A DNA stretch of 64,000 nucleotides, taken from Steinernema hermaphroditum. Lineage: Eukaryota > Nematoda > Chromadorea > Rhabditida > Steinernematidae. The stretch lies in NCBI GenBank assembly GCA_030435675.1, contig CM059624.1, positions 4,984,769 to 5,048,768 on the forward strand, given 5' to 3'. This document shows, in pieces, positions 1 to 10,727 of the stretch. Numbering within the stretch: the stretch's first letter is position 1; the number at the start of each line of letters is the position of its first letter. The notes under the pieces are model-generated. The model saw nothing but the letters and a program-made list of their open reading frames with translations, was not told where the DNA came from and searched no databases. A program made the position numbers and the translations under genes.

Positions 1-3
1 TCG

Positions 4-1176
4 ATGTTCAACAGATGGCTCTGGGAGAAGCCGCCCGTCGACGCTAGCATTCTTCAGCAGCAGCAAGCGGCCGCTAGTCAGCAACAGAAGCAGAAGGCAG
101 CACAGGAGAAGCAGCGGAAGCTACAACAGCAGCAACAACAGCTCCAGCAGCAGAAGCAGCGTCAGCAACAACTCCTGCAGCAACAACGCCTTGCCCAAAT
201 GTTATCGCAGAACTCTCAGCAGAAGTCGCAGATCAGCGCCACTCAGGCACAAGCTCTCATCCAGCAACAGTTGCTCGCTAACCAGAAAAAGCAGCAGCAA
301 CAACAACAGCAACAGCTCCTGAACACCCTGAAGAGTCTTCAGTCGGGCAACCCTACATTGAACGCAAATCTCCAGAAAGCGGCCTTAGCTGCGGCCGCGC
401 AGAATCCGCAGATGCTCCAGGCGCTACAACAACAACTGCAACGGCATATGCAGCAGCAGTTGTCGCAGGGAAGCAGCGGAAACAAGACGCCAAAGTCCAG
501 CAGCACGAAAAAGACAGTACCGCCGGTTAGTGCTCTACCATAAGACCAGGAGTTACCCTGTTTTTCACTTTCAGAATAGCACTTCCAGAAACCAAGCTAC
601 TCCTTCCGTGCTACCGCCCCCTGCCGCTCAGCAACTCTGCGAGATCTGCGACCAGAACGTACAAGACCGGGGCCGCTATTTGAGCCATCTCCAGCTGTTC
701 CACAGGCAAATGCTGAATAAGACCGACGCCGACATGCAAACCGGAGCACCGCTTGCGTGTTCTCGTTGCCGCGAACGTTTCTGGACATACGAAGGCCTGG
801 AACGGCATCTGGTGATGTCCCACGGCCTCGTCACTTCGGATTTACTTGCCAAAGCGCAAAAGAAAGAAGACGGAGGCCGGTGCAAGATCTGCTCGAAGCA
901 GTACGCCTTCAACATGCTGCAACATCTGGTGGCCGACCATGACGTGAAGCTATGCAGCGCAGAAATCATGTACAGCTGCGACGTATGCACCTTCAGGTGT
1001 AGCAGTTACCAGAAACTCGAGCACCACCTAAACACCACGCACCCAAAGACAACAAGTGAGTTATTCGTCTAAAAGTCTACTGTCTCTAAGACGCAGTCTG
1101 TCTTCCTTGCCGTCTTCGAGGCAGTTCGACTTACCTTTACTGACAGAGATTAATTTTTCTGTTTTCAGCCCGCTGA
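4..1176 (+). CDS. mep-1: C2H2 zinc-finger protein with Gln-rich region (MEP-1-like), 3' part of gene
   Basis: Probable chromatin/transcription cofactor of the MEP-1 type (a nuclear Mi-2-associated zinc-finger protein); the 5' part lies outside the window. Exons 4-525, 575-1055 and 1169-1176 join in phase; introns are 49 and 113 bp. The first exon is very rich in glutamine (about residues 19-155). The second carries four C2H2 fingers with all ligands visible: CEIC..HLQLFH, CSRC..HLVMSH, CKIC..HLVADH and CDVC..HLNTTH. The frame is open at the window edge and the ATG at 4 is probably internal. The last exon adds only a few codons; reading through the second intron would also stop soon. AATAAA is at 1247-1252. 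The family name rests on memory of the Gln-rich plus C-terminal finger architecture and the conserved finger linkers. Confidence 0.68.
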
Positions 1177-1642
1177 AGCCGAGCGAAGGCTACGATGATC
1201 TCCACCAAGGCCCGTTGTCCGTCGTCCTCCCACTGTTCCTCCATATAATAAACTATTATATTGTACGTGGTATTGATTAGCCTACATGTACTACCTTACC
1301 CTCGCCTCCCCCTACCCGTGTTCACGCCAGCTTGTGACTTCATGGTTATTGTCGATTCTTGTTTAGTCGATTCATTATTATTGCTCGTACTTTATTTCAT
1401 ATGAAAATTAAATATTTCAGCTGTTATCGTTGCAAATCTAACTTTTGTTCGTTCAGCTTTTGATATCGTCTCAGCCGTCTTGAACTTTACCGAACTTCTT
1501 AGTTGTATAGGGGACGTTTCTCTGCGTGGGGTCTTCGTTCGCTTCCTGTTGTGTTTATTTCCCTCTGCTCAAGTTATGTGTCGCAAATACAACATCTTGT
1601 ATTTATAATTTGTCCAGTTTGGGGGTTTTTTCAGAATCTCAT

Positions 1643-2311
1643 ATGGCAACATTCGCGCGTCTCTTCCGCAGCTCGAAGTTTGTTCAGCTCGGCGACTTCG
1701 AAGGGCGCGCCGTCATCGGCCGCATCGTGCATCGAGTCGCCGACGACTGCTACATTGACTTCGGACTGAAGTTTCCCGCTGTTTGCAAGGCGCCAGCAGT
1801 CAACAACGAGTAAGTACATATTAATATTAGATTGATTCAGGGCAAATATGATCGTTTAGGAACTTTGTTATTGGATCAAATGTGCTACTGCGCCTCCACA
1901 CGCCGGAGCTCTCTGAGCGGTTTCTCGGGTCGAAGCGGGATCTAACGTTGCTTGAAGCCGACGCCACTCTTCTGAAACTCTATTCTAGTGGTGGACCTCG
2001 GCGTGCGCCTGTTAAGAAAAGTGAGTTCAGATGTGGTTTTTCTCTGAAAGATGTTCTGGTATAGCTCTGATGAAGCTGTGTTTCTCTGCGGAGCTAGCTG
2101 CTCATATTCTTCTGTTAGCGGATATCTAGGTTGCTTTTACACCCGTTTTGCAAAAGACAAAACCGTTTATTAAAACCCCGATAAAGATACACTCATTACC
2201 TTTCTATTTACAGGTGAAGAAAAAGCTGAAGCCGCTCCATCTGAACAAGAACCCGAAAGGAAGACCGAAGAATCAGAAAGTGCTCCTTCTCCCGCGCATT
2301 CTAATAGTTGA
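1643..2311 (+). CDS. mrps-28: Mitochondrial small ribosomal subunit protein MRPS28 (bS1m)
   Basis: Structural protein of the mitochondrial 28S ribosomal subunit. Exons 1643-1809, 1860-2020 and 2214-2311 splice in phase to 141 residues. The core IGRIVHRVADDCYIDFG, followed by the leucine-rich LRL..PELSERFLG and a LLEADATLL stretch, matches the order of conserved blocks in animal MRPS28. The C-terminal exon is a hydrophilic, Glu-rich tail of the kind that varies between species. The start was chosen because a pyrimidine-rich acceptor (TTTTTTCAG, ending at 1634) sits 8 nt upstream, as expected for spliced-leader addition. It follows the zinc-finger gene on the same strand by about 470 bp. Confidence 0.9.
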
Positions 2312-2430
2312 ATTGTTGAATATTTCTAGTTGTTGAGTTCTGTTGCCAATGAACTTCCAGGAACCCCGACCATTGCACGTTACTTTTGGACGGCGTACAT
2401 TGAAATTTGTGCACGCTCGATATGAAATAG

Positions 2431-2821
2431 TTAGAAGTGACAATTTGCATGCGCCGAAGTTGTCTGGTCAAGGTCAGGAAAACTGTTTCGGCGCCTAATA
2501 CCTTCCTAAGATCTGGGGGCGGGGAACTCCATGAGCGGGAAATGATCTTCATCCTTGGAGGTTACGTAACGAGGCGAGAAATCAAACACGAGCCGAAGGA
2601 CTTTCGCTGCAACTCTTTGCTGTTTAACGATTTCGACTCGGTCATAAAAGGCAGCAGTCGTTATACAAATGAGTTAGCGGAAGGGTGGCACAAAAAAAAC
2701 CGTCGTTTCTTTGCGGCGCTAATGTGCTTCACCTGCGCATCAAATGCAGAGCCGCCAAGACGCGAAGGTCACATTTGAACATATAATTTCTGTCAGCAAA
2801 GGCCCCCTGGAGCGGAAATGG
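2431..2821 (+). repeat. ~390 bp direct repeat, copy 1
   Basis: Begins TTAGAAGTGACA and ends near CCCCCTGGAGCGG. The same unit recurs in the same orientation at about 4203-4601. The 3' 150 bp (from ATGAGTTAGCGGAAGG on) is nearly identical between copies, the 5' half less so. An open frame crosses this copy but is broken in the other, so I do not call it coding. Possible LTR-like, MITE-like or segmental duplication. Confidence 0.8.
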
Positions 2822-3115
2822 TAGATGGCGATAGGAAATCGGAAATCGAAATAGAAACTGCCAAAAACTAGTGGTAAAACGATTACTTATCCAGTGCTCC
2901 ATCACTGACAGAGTAGCCCGATTCCACGTTTGCAGTCAATGCAAATGAGCAGGAGACTCACTGCAAGACTACCGATAGAAGTGGAAGTGATGCAGTCCCA
3001 TGGCGTATGTCGATCCTCTAAAACGAATACACAGAGAAAGAAAGAGCCATTTCTCGGTCTGACCACTCAGAAAACGGAATTGGTTATATATTCGAAATTT
3101 AATAAAAACAAAACT

Positions 3116-3667
3116 TCAAGGATGGCTGGTGGTCTGATGATACTGCAGCCTCCGGACGGTGCCACACCTGAAGGTGCATATGTCGCAGCTGTACATGATT
3201 TCTGCGCTGCACAGCTTCACGTCATGATCGGCCACCAGATGCTGCAGTATGTTGAAGGCGTACCGCTTCGAGCAGATCTTGCACCGGCCTCCGTCTTCCT
3301 TCCTATGCGCTTTGTCAAGCAGATCCGCAGTGACGAGGCCGTGCAACATCACCAGATGTCGTTCGAGTCCCTGGTAGGTCCAGAAGCGCTCGCGGCAATG
3401 GCAGCATCCTAGCGGAGCAGTGGTTTGCATGATGGCGGCGGTTCTGCCTCGCATTTGCCTATGGAACAGCTGGAGATGGCTCAAGTAGTGGATCCCGTCT
3501 TGCACGTTCTGGTCACAGATCTCGCAGAGTTGTTGAGTGGCAGGGGGCGGTAGCATGGAAGGAGTAGCTTGGTTCCCGGAGTCGTCCTTCTTCAATAAAA
3601 GACAGGTTACGATTGATGAGGGGAGCACAAACCAGAGACAACAGCGTAAGCAGGTCGAAGTCCGCAT
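3116..3667 (-). CDS. Inverted partial copy of the MEP-1-like zinc-finger exon
   Basis: A minus-strand duplicate of the second exon of the gene at the window start. From the NQATPS junction onward it is collinear with the parent. All four C2H2 fingers keep their ligands (CEIC..H, CHC..H, CKIC..H, CDIC..H) and the frame is open to a TGA right after HP. The sequence just upstream of the parental splice acceptor is still recognisable in the copy, so it arose from DNA, not mRNA. The Gln-rich exon is absent. The open frame instead starts with a short Cys/Leu-rich hydrophobic lead that may be chance. It is either a young pseudogene or a shortened gene using a new start; substitutions cluster between fingers rather than in ligands, which hints at constraint. 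Confidence 0.6.
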   Translation of the reverse strand: MRTSTCLRCCLWFVLPSSIVTCLLLKKDDSGNQATPSMLPPPATQQLCEICDQNVQDGIHYLSHLQLFHRQMRGRTAAIMQTTAPLGCCHCRERFWTYQGLERHLVMLHGLVTADLLDKAHRKEDGGRCKICSKRYAFNILQHLVADHDVKLCSAEIMYSCDICTFRCGTVRRLQYHQTTSHP

Positions 3668-4202
3668 TTAGCGTCATCTCTCTGCACGTGCCTGAAACGA
3701 AACACATCACATTTGATTGCCCACGTTGCGCGAAAACGCGTGGAAAATAAGTGAAGATCAACTGCACGAGCAGAACTGAACTACAAGCAAAATATATCGC
3801 TAACAAAAAAATGCACTCAAAAACACACGTTTAGGCGAAAAGATCTACAATCATTGCAACAAAGACCGTTGACTAAAGCGTCAACCGCAGAAATGCTGCT
3901 CATTCACTGGAATTATGCAGCCATGAAAGGTTCCACAACCAAAAAAATGAAAATTTCAAGTTTTTGTTGCACAATGCCGGTTTGCCGTAAGGATTCATGG
4001 CAATAACGAAACGTGAAATCAAAGAAGTCACATCGAGACCCTCAGAAGTCAGAATTTGAGAGGATCTGAAGTTGGAATTTTCCAAATGAAAGAAGGTACA
4101 GTAGGGAACCACCAGCTTTTCCATCTGTGAAGCTCTATGTAAGTCTTTCAGAGATTTTCAGACAGCGTATTTTGAATTCTGATCGCGCATTCTCCGAATT
4201 GG

Positions 4203-4601
4203 TTAGAAGTGACAGTTTGCGCATGCGCCGAAGTTGTCAAGTCAAAGTCCGGAAGACTGTTTCGGCGCCTAATACCCTCCTAACACCTATAGTTATAGGG
4301 CGGAGAACTCCATAAGCGGGAAATGATCTTCTTCTTTGGAGGTTACGTAACGAGGCGTGAAATCGAACACGAGTCGAAGTACTTTCGCTGGAACTCTTTG
4401 TTCTTTAACGATCTCGACTCGGACGTAAAAGGCAGCGGTCGTCATGCAAATGAGTTAGCGGAAGGGTGGCGCAAAAAAACCGTCGTTTCTTTGCGGCGCT
4501 AATGTGCTTAACCTGCGCATCAAATGCAGAGCCGCCAAGACGCGAAGGTCACATTTGAACATATAATTTCTGTCAGCAAGGACCCCCTGGAGCGGGAAGG
4601 G
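4203..4601 (+). repeat. ~390 bp direct repeat, copy 2
   Basis: Second copy of the unit at 2431-2821, same orientation, with a short insertion (CACCTATAGTTATAGG region) and scattered substitutions. The two copies bracket the inverted zinc-finger copy, about 1.4 kb apart. Confidence 0.8.
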
Positions 4602-6100
4602 TGACTGAACGTGAAATTGAAATGAGTGTGGCTTAGACGTCTAGGTCTCGGATCTGAGATGTGATAGATGTCCTTCGAGGTATCTGATGTCTGTGCGCAA
4701 CTAGACATAGAAAGTGTCTGTAATTAACAGACTGTCTGTCCACTCACATCCGAGTCACTCTCACTACGAAAAAAGTGAACAATGTCTTCTGCACCTTCTT
4801 TAAATAATTACCGTAATCCATCTCGCGCTATTCGTGCGCTTTCGAGCGGAATCGCTAAACGAAACGAAGGAAGGAAATTGTTGCGGTCGTGTTAGTCGTG
4901 TTAATGCGTCAAAAAATGAGCGAAGTGTGCGAAGCAGGATTCAAGGCTCTTATTCATAAGTTCGGAGGACGGAAACTCGTTTCTTCGATTAACTGCCACC
5001 CCAGCTCTTCGCCATCCGTCCGTATTTGTCGTACGGGATTTACCGTTACTGCGCCGCGAAACCCTTTTTTGTTCTCGTAGTTCCTTCTGTGTATTTAGAC
5101 CGCGTTGATTTATTCGATTTTCCACTCAATTGCCTCATTTATGGTCGGATTCGGAGGGCGCGACCCTCCGCCTCCTACCTCACCGGGTGCGCGTAATTAC
5201 GACCATTCGCGCCGTGCACGCCTCGCGGCGATCATCCCAGTTTCTTCGCCAGTCCCCGGGAGAACTATAACCCAAATCCATAATAAATGTGCAGTCGCCC
5301 TCCGAGGGGAACGTCGAGTATTCAATGAGTTTCTTTGTGTCGTGCGATTCGCGTCTTGTTTATTTGTTGAGCCGGTGCCGCTATTGTGATGGCGTGAAGA
5401 GGCAAATCGTGTGGGCCCTCGCTGTGTCTTCATGCTGTTTACAGTTCTCTGCATTTTTTTAAAAGTATTGATGTGATTGTTTTTTCTTTTCATTCTTTTC
5501 CTTTCTTTTGTATCCATTTTGTTTTTGTATCAGCAACAAAAATAAGAGAGAGAGACTACTAAGAAGGGAAGTCATACGACCACTCTGTGGCACACCGACC
5601 GGTCGCTGCTGTCATGGCACCGTTTTCTTCCTGAATGCTCTTTTCTGGATCGATCTTTCCGGTTTTTTTTTGAGTTGCCTCCCCTTGCTTGCTACTTCAT
5701 ATTGTATTTTGCAGGCACTGGAAGCAGAACAAACTCTTGCTGTGTTCATTTCAATTCCAGTCATCCCTCGGAGGCGGGCATTGCTAGTTGCAAGTTGCAA
5801 TTGCTCCCTCCCCAAGCAATTTGTTTCTCAGAAGGTCACTTCCTCCCCCGCGCGCCTATTTGTCGACGCGAAACTCAATGGGTCGTTTCAAAATTCTGCC
5901 CTCAAACCTCATGCCCAAGTTTTATGATGATGAAGCGTTTTTGTACGCCACACGCGCTCCATTTACACTTTGCAATGCTCGTTCTTGACCTCGTTTCCGG
6001 TTTTCCTCCCTCCTCCTCCATTTATCGCCTCCCTATTTGCTTGTGCGCGTGAATATACCTGTTTGTGGTGCTAAGCGATTAATATTCGACTGTGTTGCAG
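4602..6100. other. Intergenic, likely 5' region of the RhoGEF gene
   Basis: No supported gene. Holds pyrimidine-rich stretches and several short open frames, none with recognisable similarity. The exon containing the RhoGEF start begins at 6101 after a TGTTGCAG acceptor, and its frame is open back to that acceptor, so an upstream coding or non-coding exon may lie here. Confidence 0.4.
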
Positions 6101-6119
6101 GCAGTTATATGATGATACG

Positions 6120-8357
6120 ATGAATTCGAAGATGATGCAGTCGTCGACAAAGAAGACCGCCGGTGTTCATCAGCAGAAAATGCAGAACGCCTCGGGCGCC
6201 GCCGTCTCCTCTGACTCGTCAAAGGTCTACTTCATCATCGACGAACTTGTCGACACGGAACGTACCTTTGGCGATGATTTGCAGCAGGTGCTCGAGGTAA
6301 CGAAGCTCTTTTGCATGCAGCCCTGTGAATTTCGTGAATCTCTCAGGGATATTACTACTACTTTGTGGAGAATGACATGCGCTACAACATCTCCGTTTGC
6401 GATCTGAAGTCCGTCTTCGGAGGCCTTGAAACCATCTACAACTTCAGTCGGAAGCTTTACGAAGCGATCGACCGTGTCAGCTACAGCCTGTTGAAGGTCT
6501 GTTTTCGCGCCTCAATTAAAGGATTATGTTGGTCGCGACAGGCACTTTCGTTTAGGGTCGCGCATTTCTAGGCGCCAGTACCTTTAATAGCTGTTTACGA
6601 GAGGTTAACGACCTGGATTAATCTTTCGCTTTCTTGCGCTAAAGCCGATCAGCGATGTTCGATCTGCTACCGTAATTACGCAATGCACTTTTGTTTACAA
6701 ATCCTAGTTCATCGATGTAGTCGATTAATCATTATGTGCGAAGTGTGACAAGGAGAAGAGAAAAACGCAGATCATCGCCAATTACTCTTTTTTGGGGCGC
6801 CGCAAAGCTCTAGGAAACGTTTTTTGATCTGAGGAAGGGACTGGTTCTTGATATGTTTGCTGCTGTTTCGGTGGATCCAAGTGGTTTTTGAGTGTTTTTA
6901 TTGTAGACAGCGCGAACATTCCTGAAGTTTTCGATCGGCTTTAACGATTACGTCCTCTACTGCACGGCTTATGAAAGGTAATCTGGTTAATTCCGATGTC
7001 CAACCCAACCGTTTTATTTAGGACAATAGCACGTTTGAATCAGATGCTGGAAAACAAGCTTTTTGCAAAGGCAGTGGAGGTTCAGCAACAGCGGCTTGGA
7101 CACTCTCTACCACTGGCGTCGTACCTACTGAAACCCGTGCAGAGAGTACTCAAGTACCACTTGTTCTGGGACAAAATCATGAAGCAGTGGAATAGGCCAC
7201 CGGCCCTGTCACTAGAGGAGAAATTTTACGTGCGGAAGGCATTCGAGTCGATGACACAGCTCGCGGAGAACATAAACTCCGAGAAGAAGCGCTGTGACCG
7301 GATCGAACGCGTGGTGCAGCTCCAGTCGCGGATCATCAATTTCCCCTTAGATGAGGTTCGGCTCTTTCATCGTCGAAATGTTCCTTTCATGACCATTTTA
7401 GATCCCTATGCCCAGCCAAGGAGAACTGCTTCTTGATGGATCGCTGAAGATGTTAAACTCAAAAAGTAGAAGATATCTCTTCTTATACGAGCGCGTCTTC
7501 CTCATGACGAAGGAGCAGAATGGGTACTTCCTCTGCAAAGCATGCATTCCGGTAGTTGCTTTGAAGGCTATGCTGGTTCAAAAGCACTTGTTTAGACAGC
7601 AAACATGATGATCAACGACACAGTCCTGAATCATCCGATGGCGTTTGAGGTTATCTCGTTCGGCGTAACATCATCGCGCCACGCCTTCGACGCAGAGACC
7701 ATGAACGTGAAGCAGCAGTGGGTCAAAGAGGTGAAACGCATCATGTTCGACCATTGCGCTGTGAAGATCACGAGGCCCAATTTCCGAGGGTATTCATTCG
7801 GAGGCGCCATGGGGCTGCCCAAGTCAAGACGTAATAGCAACGTCTTTGAATGCGATAAACCTTTATCATATTTTAGCTATAAGTACCGTGAGTGAAGTGA
7901 ATATTGGATCGAAACCGGAAGTCTCTCTATTACCGAAGAAAACATATAGTTTCACGCCTGCCAAGAGAAAGGTTACACGGTGTATTAACACTGAAGGTCA
8001 TTGTGGTTTATCTAGGAACATCGTCATATTCGTTTCGAGAAGTCGGCTCCTGCCAAACTGGAATCAAAAGAAGAGTTCGTCGCTGGCGCAATTTTCGCAC
8101 GGATGCTGGATGAGCGATACGCTAATGGCTACGATGAGCACGAAGATGAAGATATGGTCGCGAAGTACTGGCTCAGCAGCCCACATATCAAAACGTAAGA
8201 TGATTCCCGATTACCGTAGTTTCCGGAGCACGTCAAATTTTTTAATAATTTTTCGCTACATTGAGATCGTTGCAGTGGATATCGACGCAGTCGCTCGTCC
8301 CTCGTTGCGGAACAGATTCGCCGAAAGAAGCTCGAGAAGGCGAACCGCGATATTTGA
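6120..8357 (+). CDS. Rho guanine-nucleotide exchange factor, DH-PH (PLEKHG-like)
   Basis: Activates Rho-family GTPases by exchanging GDP for GTP. Nine exons (6120-6296, 6347-6496, 6907-6977, 7022-7355, 7402-7551, 7596-7830, 7877-7971, 8016-8194, 8276-8357) splice in phase to 490 residues. The DH domain runs from about residue 35 (VYFIIDELVDTERTFGDDL) to 235 and includes the diagnostic LPLASYLLKPVQRVLKYH helix. A PH domain follows (from GELLLDGSLKML to the WVKEVKRIM helix). The DH-PH linker VVQLQSRIINFP is typical of the PLEKHG1-3 group. The tail is basic with an acidic DEHEDED patch. The start is uncertain because the frame stays open upstream to the acceptor at 6100. AATAAA is at 8457-8462. 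Confidence 0.88.
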
Positions 8358-8560
8358 ACACTCACACTTTTGTATGTTGTTACGCTGAAGAGCACGCAGT
8401 GGTGTATATAGTATTTTATCAGATTTTAAAAGGGTATACATACAGTATCGGCCGTAAATAAAGAGCTTAGTAGTCTCATCTTTACACGTTGCAAAGCTGT
8501 CTCGCCTGCAGCATTCACTACTTGCAGACAAGTTGTCACTTCAGTGTCGAACCGTTTGCG

Positions 8561-10052
8561 ATGCGGTCGAAGGTCTGCTTTTATTCAGTGGTCTTCTTGT
8601 CGATCTGTGCTGTCAGTGGTAACCAAACGCCTCACCGACTGGAACCTTTGAAGTATGCACAGAGGAAGAGCGGATTCCGCGCCGACGCCGACAAGCAACA
8701 TGCGATCGAGCAGCAATGCTCCTCGATGGAGAAGGGAAATTCGTGCCGCGTTATTCCAGTTTATCTCAGCAAGGTTTATCTTTTGCTTTTGTGTTGCTCT
8801 AAGTCAGTGAGTTCTAGCCTTCTGACGATGAGCTGCTTTTATTTGTCGGGCAAAATAAGGAAAGGATCAAGGATGCGCGGAAGAATTATGAGGACTGCAT
8901 CAAGCTGCACTTTCTGAACAAAACGCTCACATACAATGCTCTAGGCAGAGAGTTGCGATTTACTGTAGAAGTTGAGGAATCGTGCTTTGTGTGGATCATC
9001 CGCGCGCTCCACAGAACAAACGTGGTTTACACCGTAAACCGATTCTCTATCTCTGTTAGGATGCTAGATATAATTTCTGTGAGAAGATTATGTGCGGGAT
9101 CTCAATTTTAACCAGATTGTTCAGAAGGAGGAAGTGGATCAGTGCAAGTCAGTAACAGCTACGCAGCCAACAAATTTTGATCCGAACCTCGACTTCGTGG
9201 TTTTCCGCGTCGACTGCTTTCCATCCGAATCAGATGGACACTTCATTTTCAAGCCACATTCGCCAGAAGTTGTCGAGTATCGAAACCAAAAAGATACCAC
9301 GACCACGTCCGCTTCAATAGTTAGCCAAAGAAACCCGCCATATTTGTGGGTGAACTTGGTCATTTGCATGCTATGTTTTTATCTTGTAATGATGATCATC
9401 ATCATCGCTGGGACCAAGCTCAGGAAGTTTCCACGACCGGGAGATGTGGTTGGTTTCAGTCGGATGTCCAGGTGCAGAGAGGTATGACTGGCTTTTCCTT
9501 GTCCACATATGTTCTATGTTTAGATTCCACAAAGTTCGTTGTCGATGCAGAAGAGCTCAATTCTGGGCTCTACCCCTTCCAAAACCACGACCACAAAATC
9601 AGATATATCCCAGTATTCTCAGAAACCGAAGCTTATGTCATCAGGTGAAACGAACTCCACATCGGTGGCTAAGTTGAGCCAATGCCCGCAAACGAAGGTA
9701 ACCAAAGAGAGTAAACCGAAGGCTTTGCCTTTGGGTGGCAACTGCTCATTGCCGCCGCCGGATGTTCCGTTGGATGTTACGCAGGTTGATTCAGAAACAG
9801 ATCCTTATGAACCAAAAGGAAAATTGAAGGTACCACGAAAGGTTTGCTTTGAGTGTCCGCCTATTTATGATATACTGTGTTTAGTTGACAGCGAAGGAGC
9901 TTGAGAAATATACAATAGTCGTGGGGCAAGCCGGTAACGTGGAGAGTGACAATGAGGATTCGTTTCTCCGTGAAGATCCGCTACAAGAATCTAAAACGGG
10001 TACTGAGCTGTATAAGTTGGATGCAACGCAGTCATGGGAGTCGTCGAAATAA
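8561..10052 (+). CDS. Secreted/type I single-pass membrane protein, unknown family
   Basis: Exons 8561-8773, 8860-9033, 9116-9481, 9524-9841 and 9885-10052 give 412 residues in phase. The N-terminus is a signal peptide (MRSKVCFYSVVFLSICAVSG). The outer part has several cysteines and ends before a hydrophobic helix with a run of isoleucines (LVICMLCFYLVMMIIIIAG), then a basic stop-transfer stretch (KLRKF). The remaining ~200 residues form a Ser/Thr/Lys-rich, acidic cytoplasmic tail without a kinase or phosphatase fold. I do not recognise the family; the layout suggests a surface receptor or adhesion protein. The second exon's acceptor (ATAAG) is weak and the third exon's start has alternatives. 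AATAAA at 10077-10082. Confidence 0.6.
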
Positions 10053-10082
10053 ATTTTGTTTTCTATTTATCCTTTTAATAAA

Positions 10083-10727
10083 TGATTCGAATTTAGGGTG
10101 AAGTAGGTAACTGAAAATCTCAAAGTTGAGGCGACATTTTGGTGTTACACTGACTCTATCGACTATGCATTATGTACCCGAATCTCTCGCTCAGTGATCA
10201 ATGATGAACACAATAGGGTTTAAAATTCGATTATTCGTATTCGATCGAGTTGTCCTTGATCGGCAGTTTATCAGAGTGTTGTTTACGAATACTCACCACT
10301 CAGACTATTTGCGCCAATCACCGCTGCTTTCGCCATGTTTTGGCTTTTTCTCTTGGCGTGACTACATCTTTTTTGACGAATCCGTGGAAACACAAGATTG
10401 CACTCACGTGTTGACGTCATATTGTGTTGCTCGTTTCCGCACGCAATTCTTCCAGCTGCAATCGATAGATACACACACTGAACGTGCATGCATTCCCATG
10501 ACGACAGCTGTACCTCTGACCGTGGATCTTGCACCTCAGAAGATTGCTTGTATTACGGTTACTTTCGAATCGCGCAATCGTTGCTCAATGGATCTATGTT
10601 TCTTCTTCTTATGTTTTAGCTGTGTTTACGAGGGTGACTCATGTGCCCCCCGACGTGATGCCTCGTGCATTTTATGTCAACTTTGCAGGTTCTCCAGTCA
10701 TTCTTCTCTTCGCGATCGATTGCCATC
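10083..10727. other. Intergenic, upstream of F-box gene
   Basis: No convincing gene on either strand. A CTTTGCAG acceptor ends at 10688, 39 nt before the F-box start codon, and probably receives a spliced leader or ends a 5' UTR intron. Confidence 0.4.

Noticed and set aside
2437..2778. 113-residue open frame in repeat copy 1
   Set aside because: The frame is broken in the sister copy, with no coding-type substitution pattern.
3900..4124. Minus-strand 74-residue frame
   Set aside because: No similarity, start context or splice support; AT-rich intergenic DNA.
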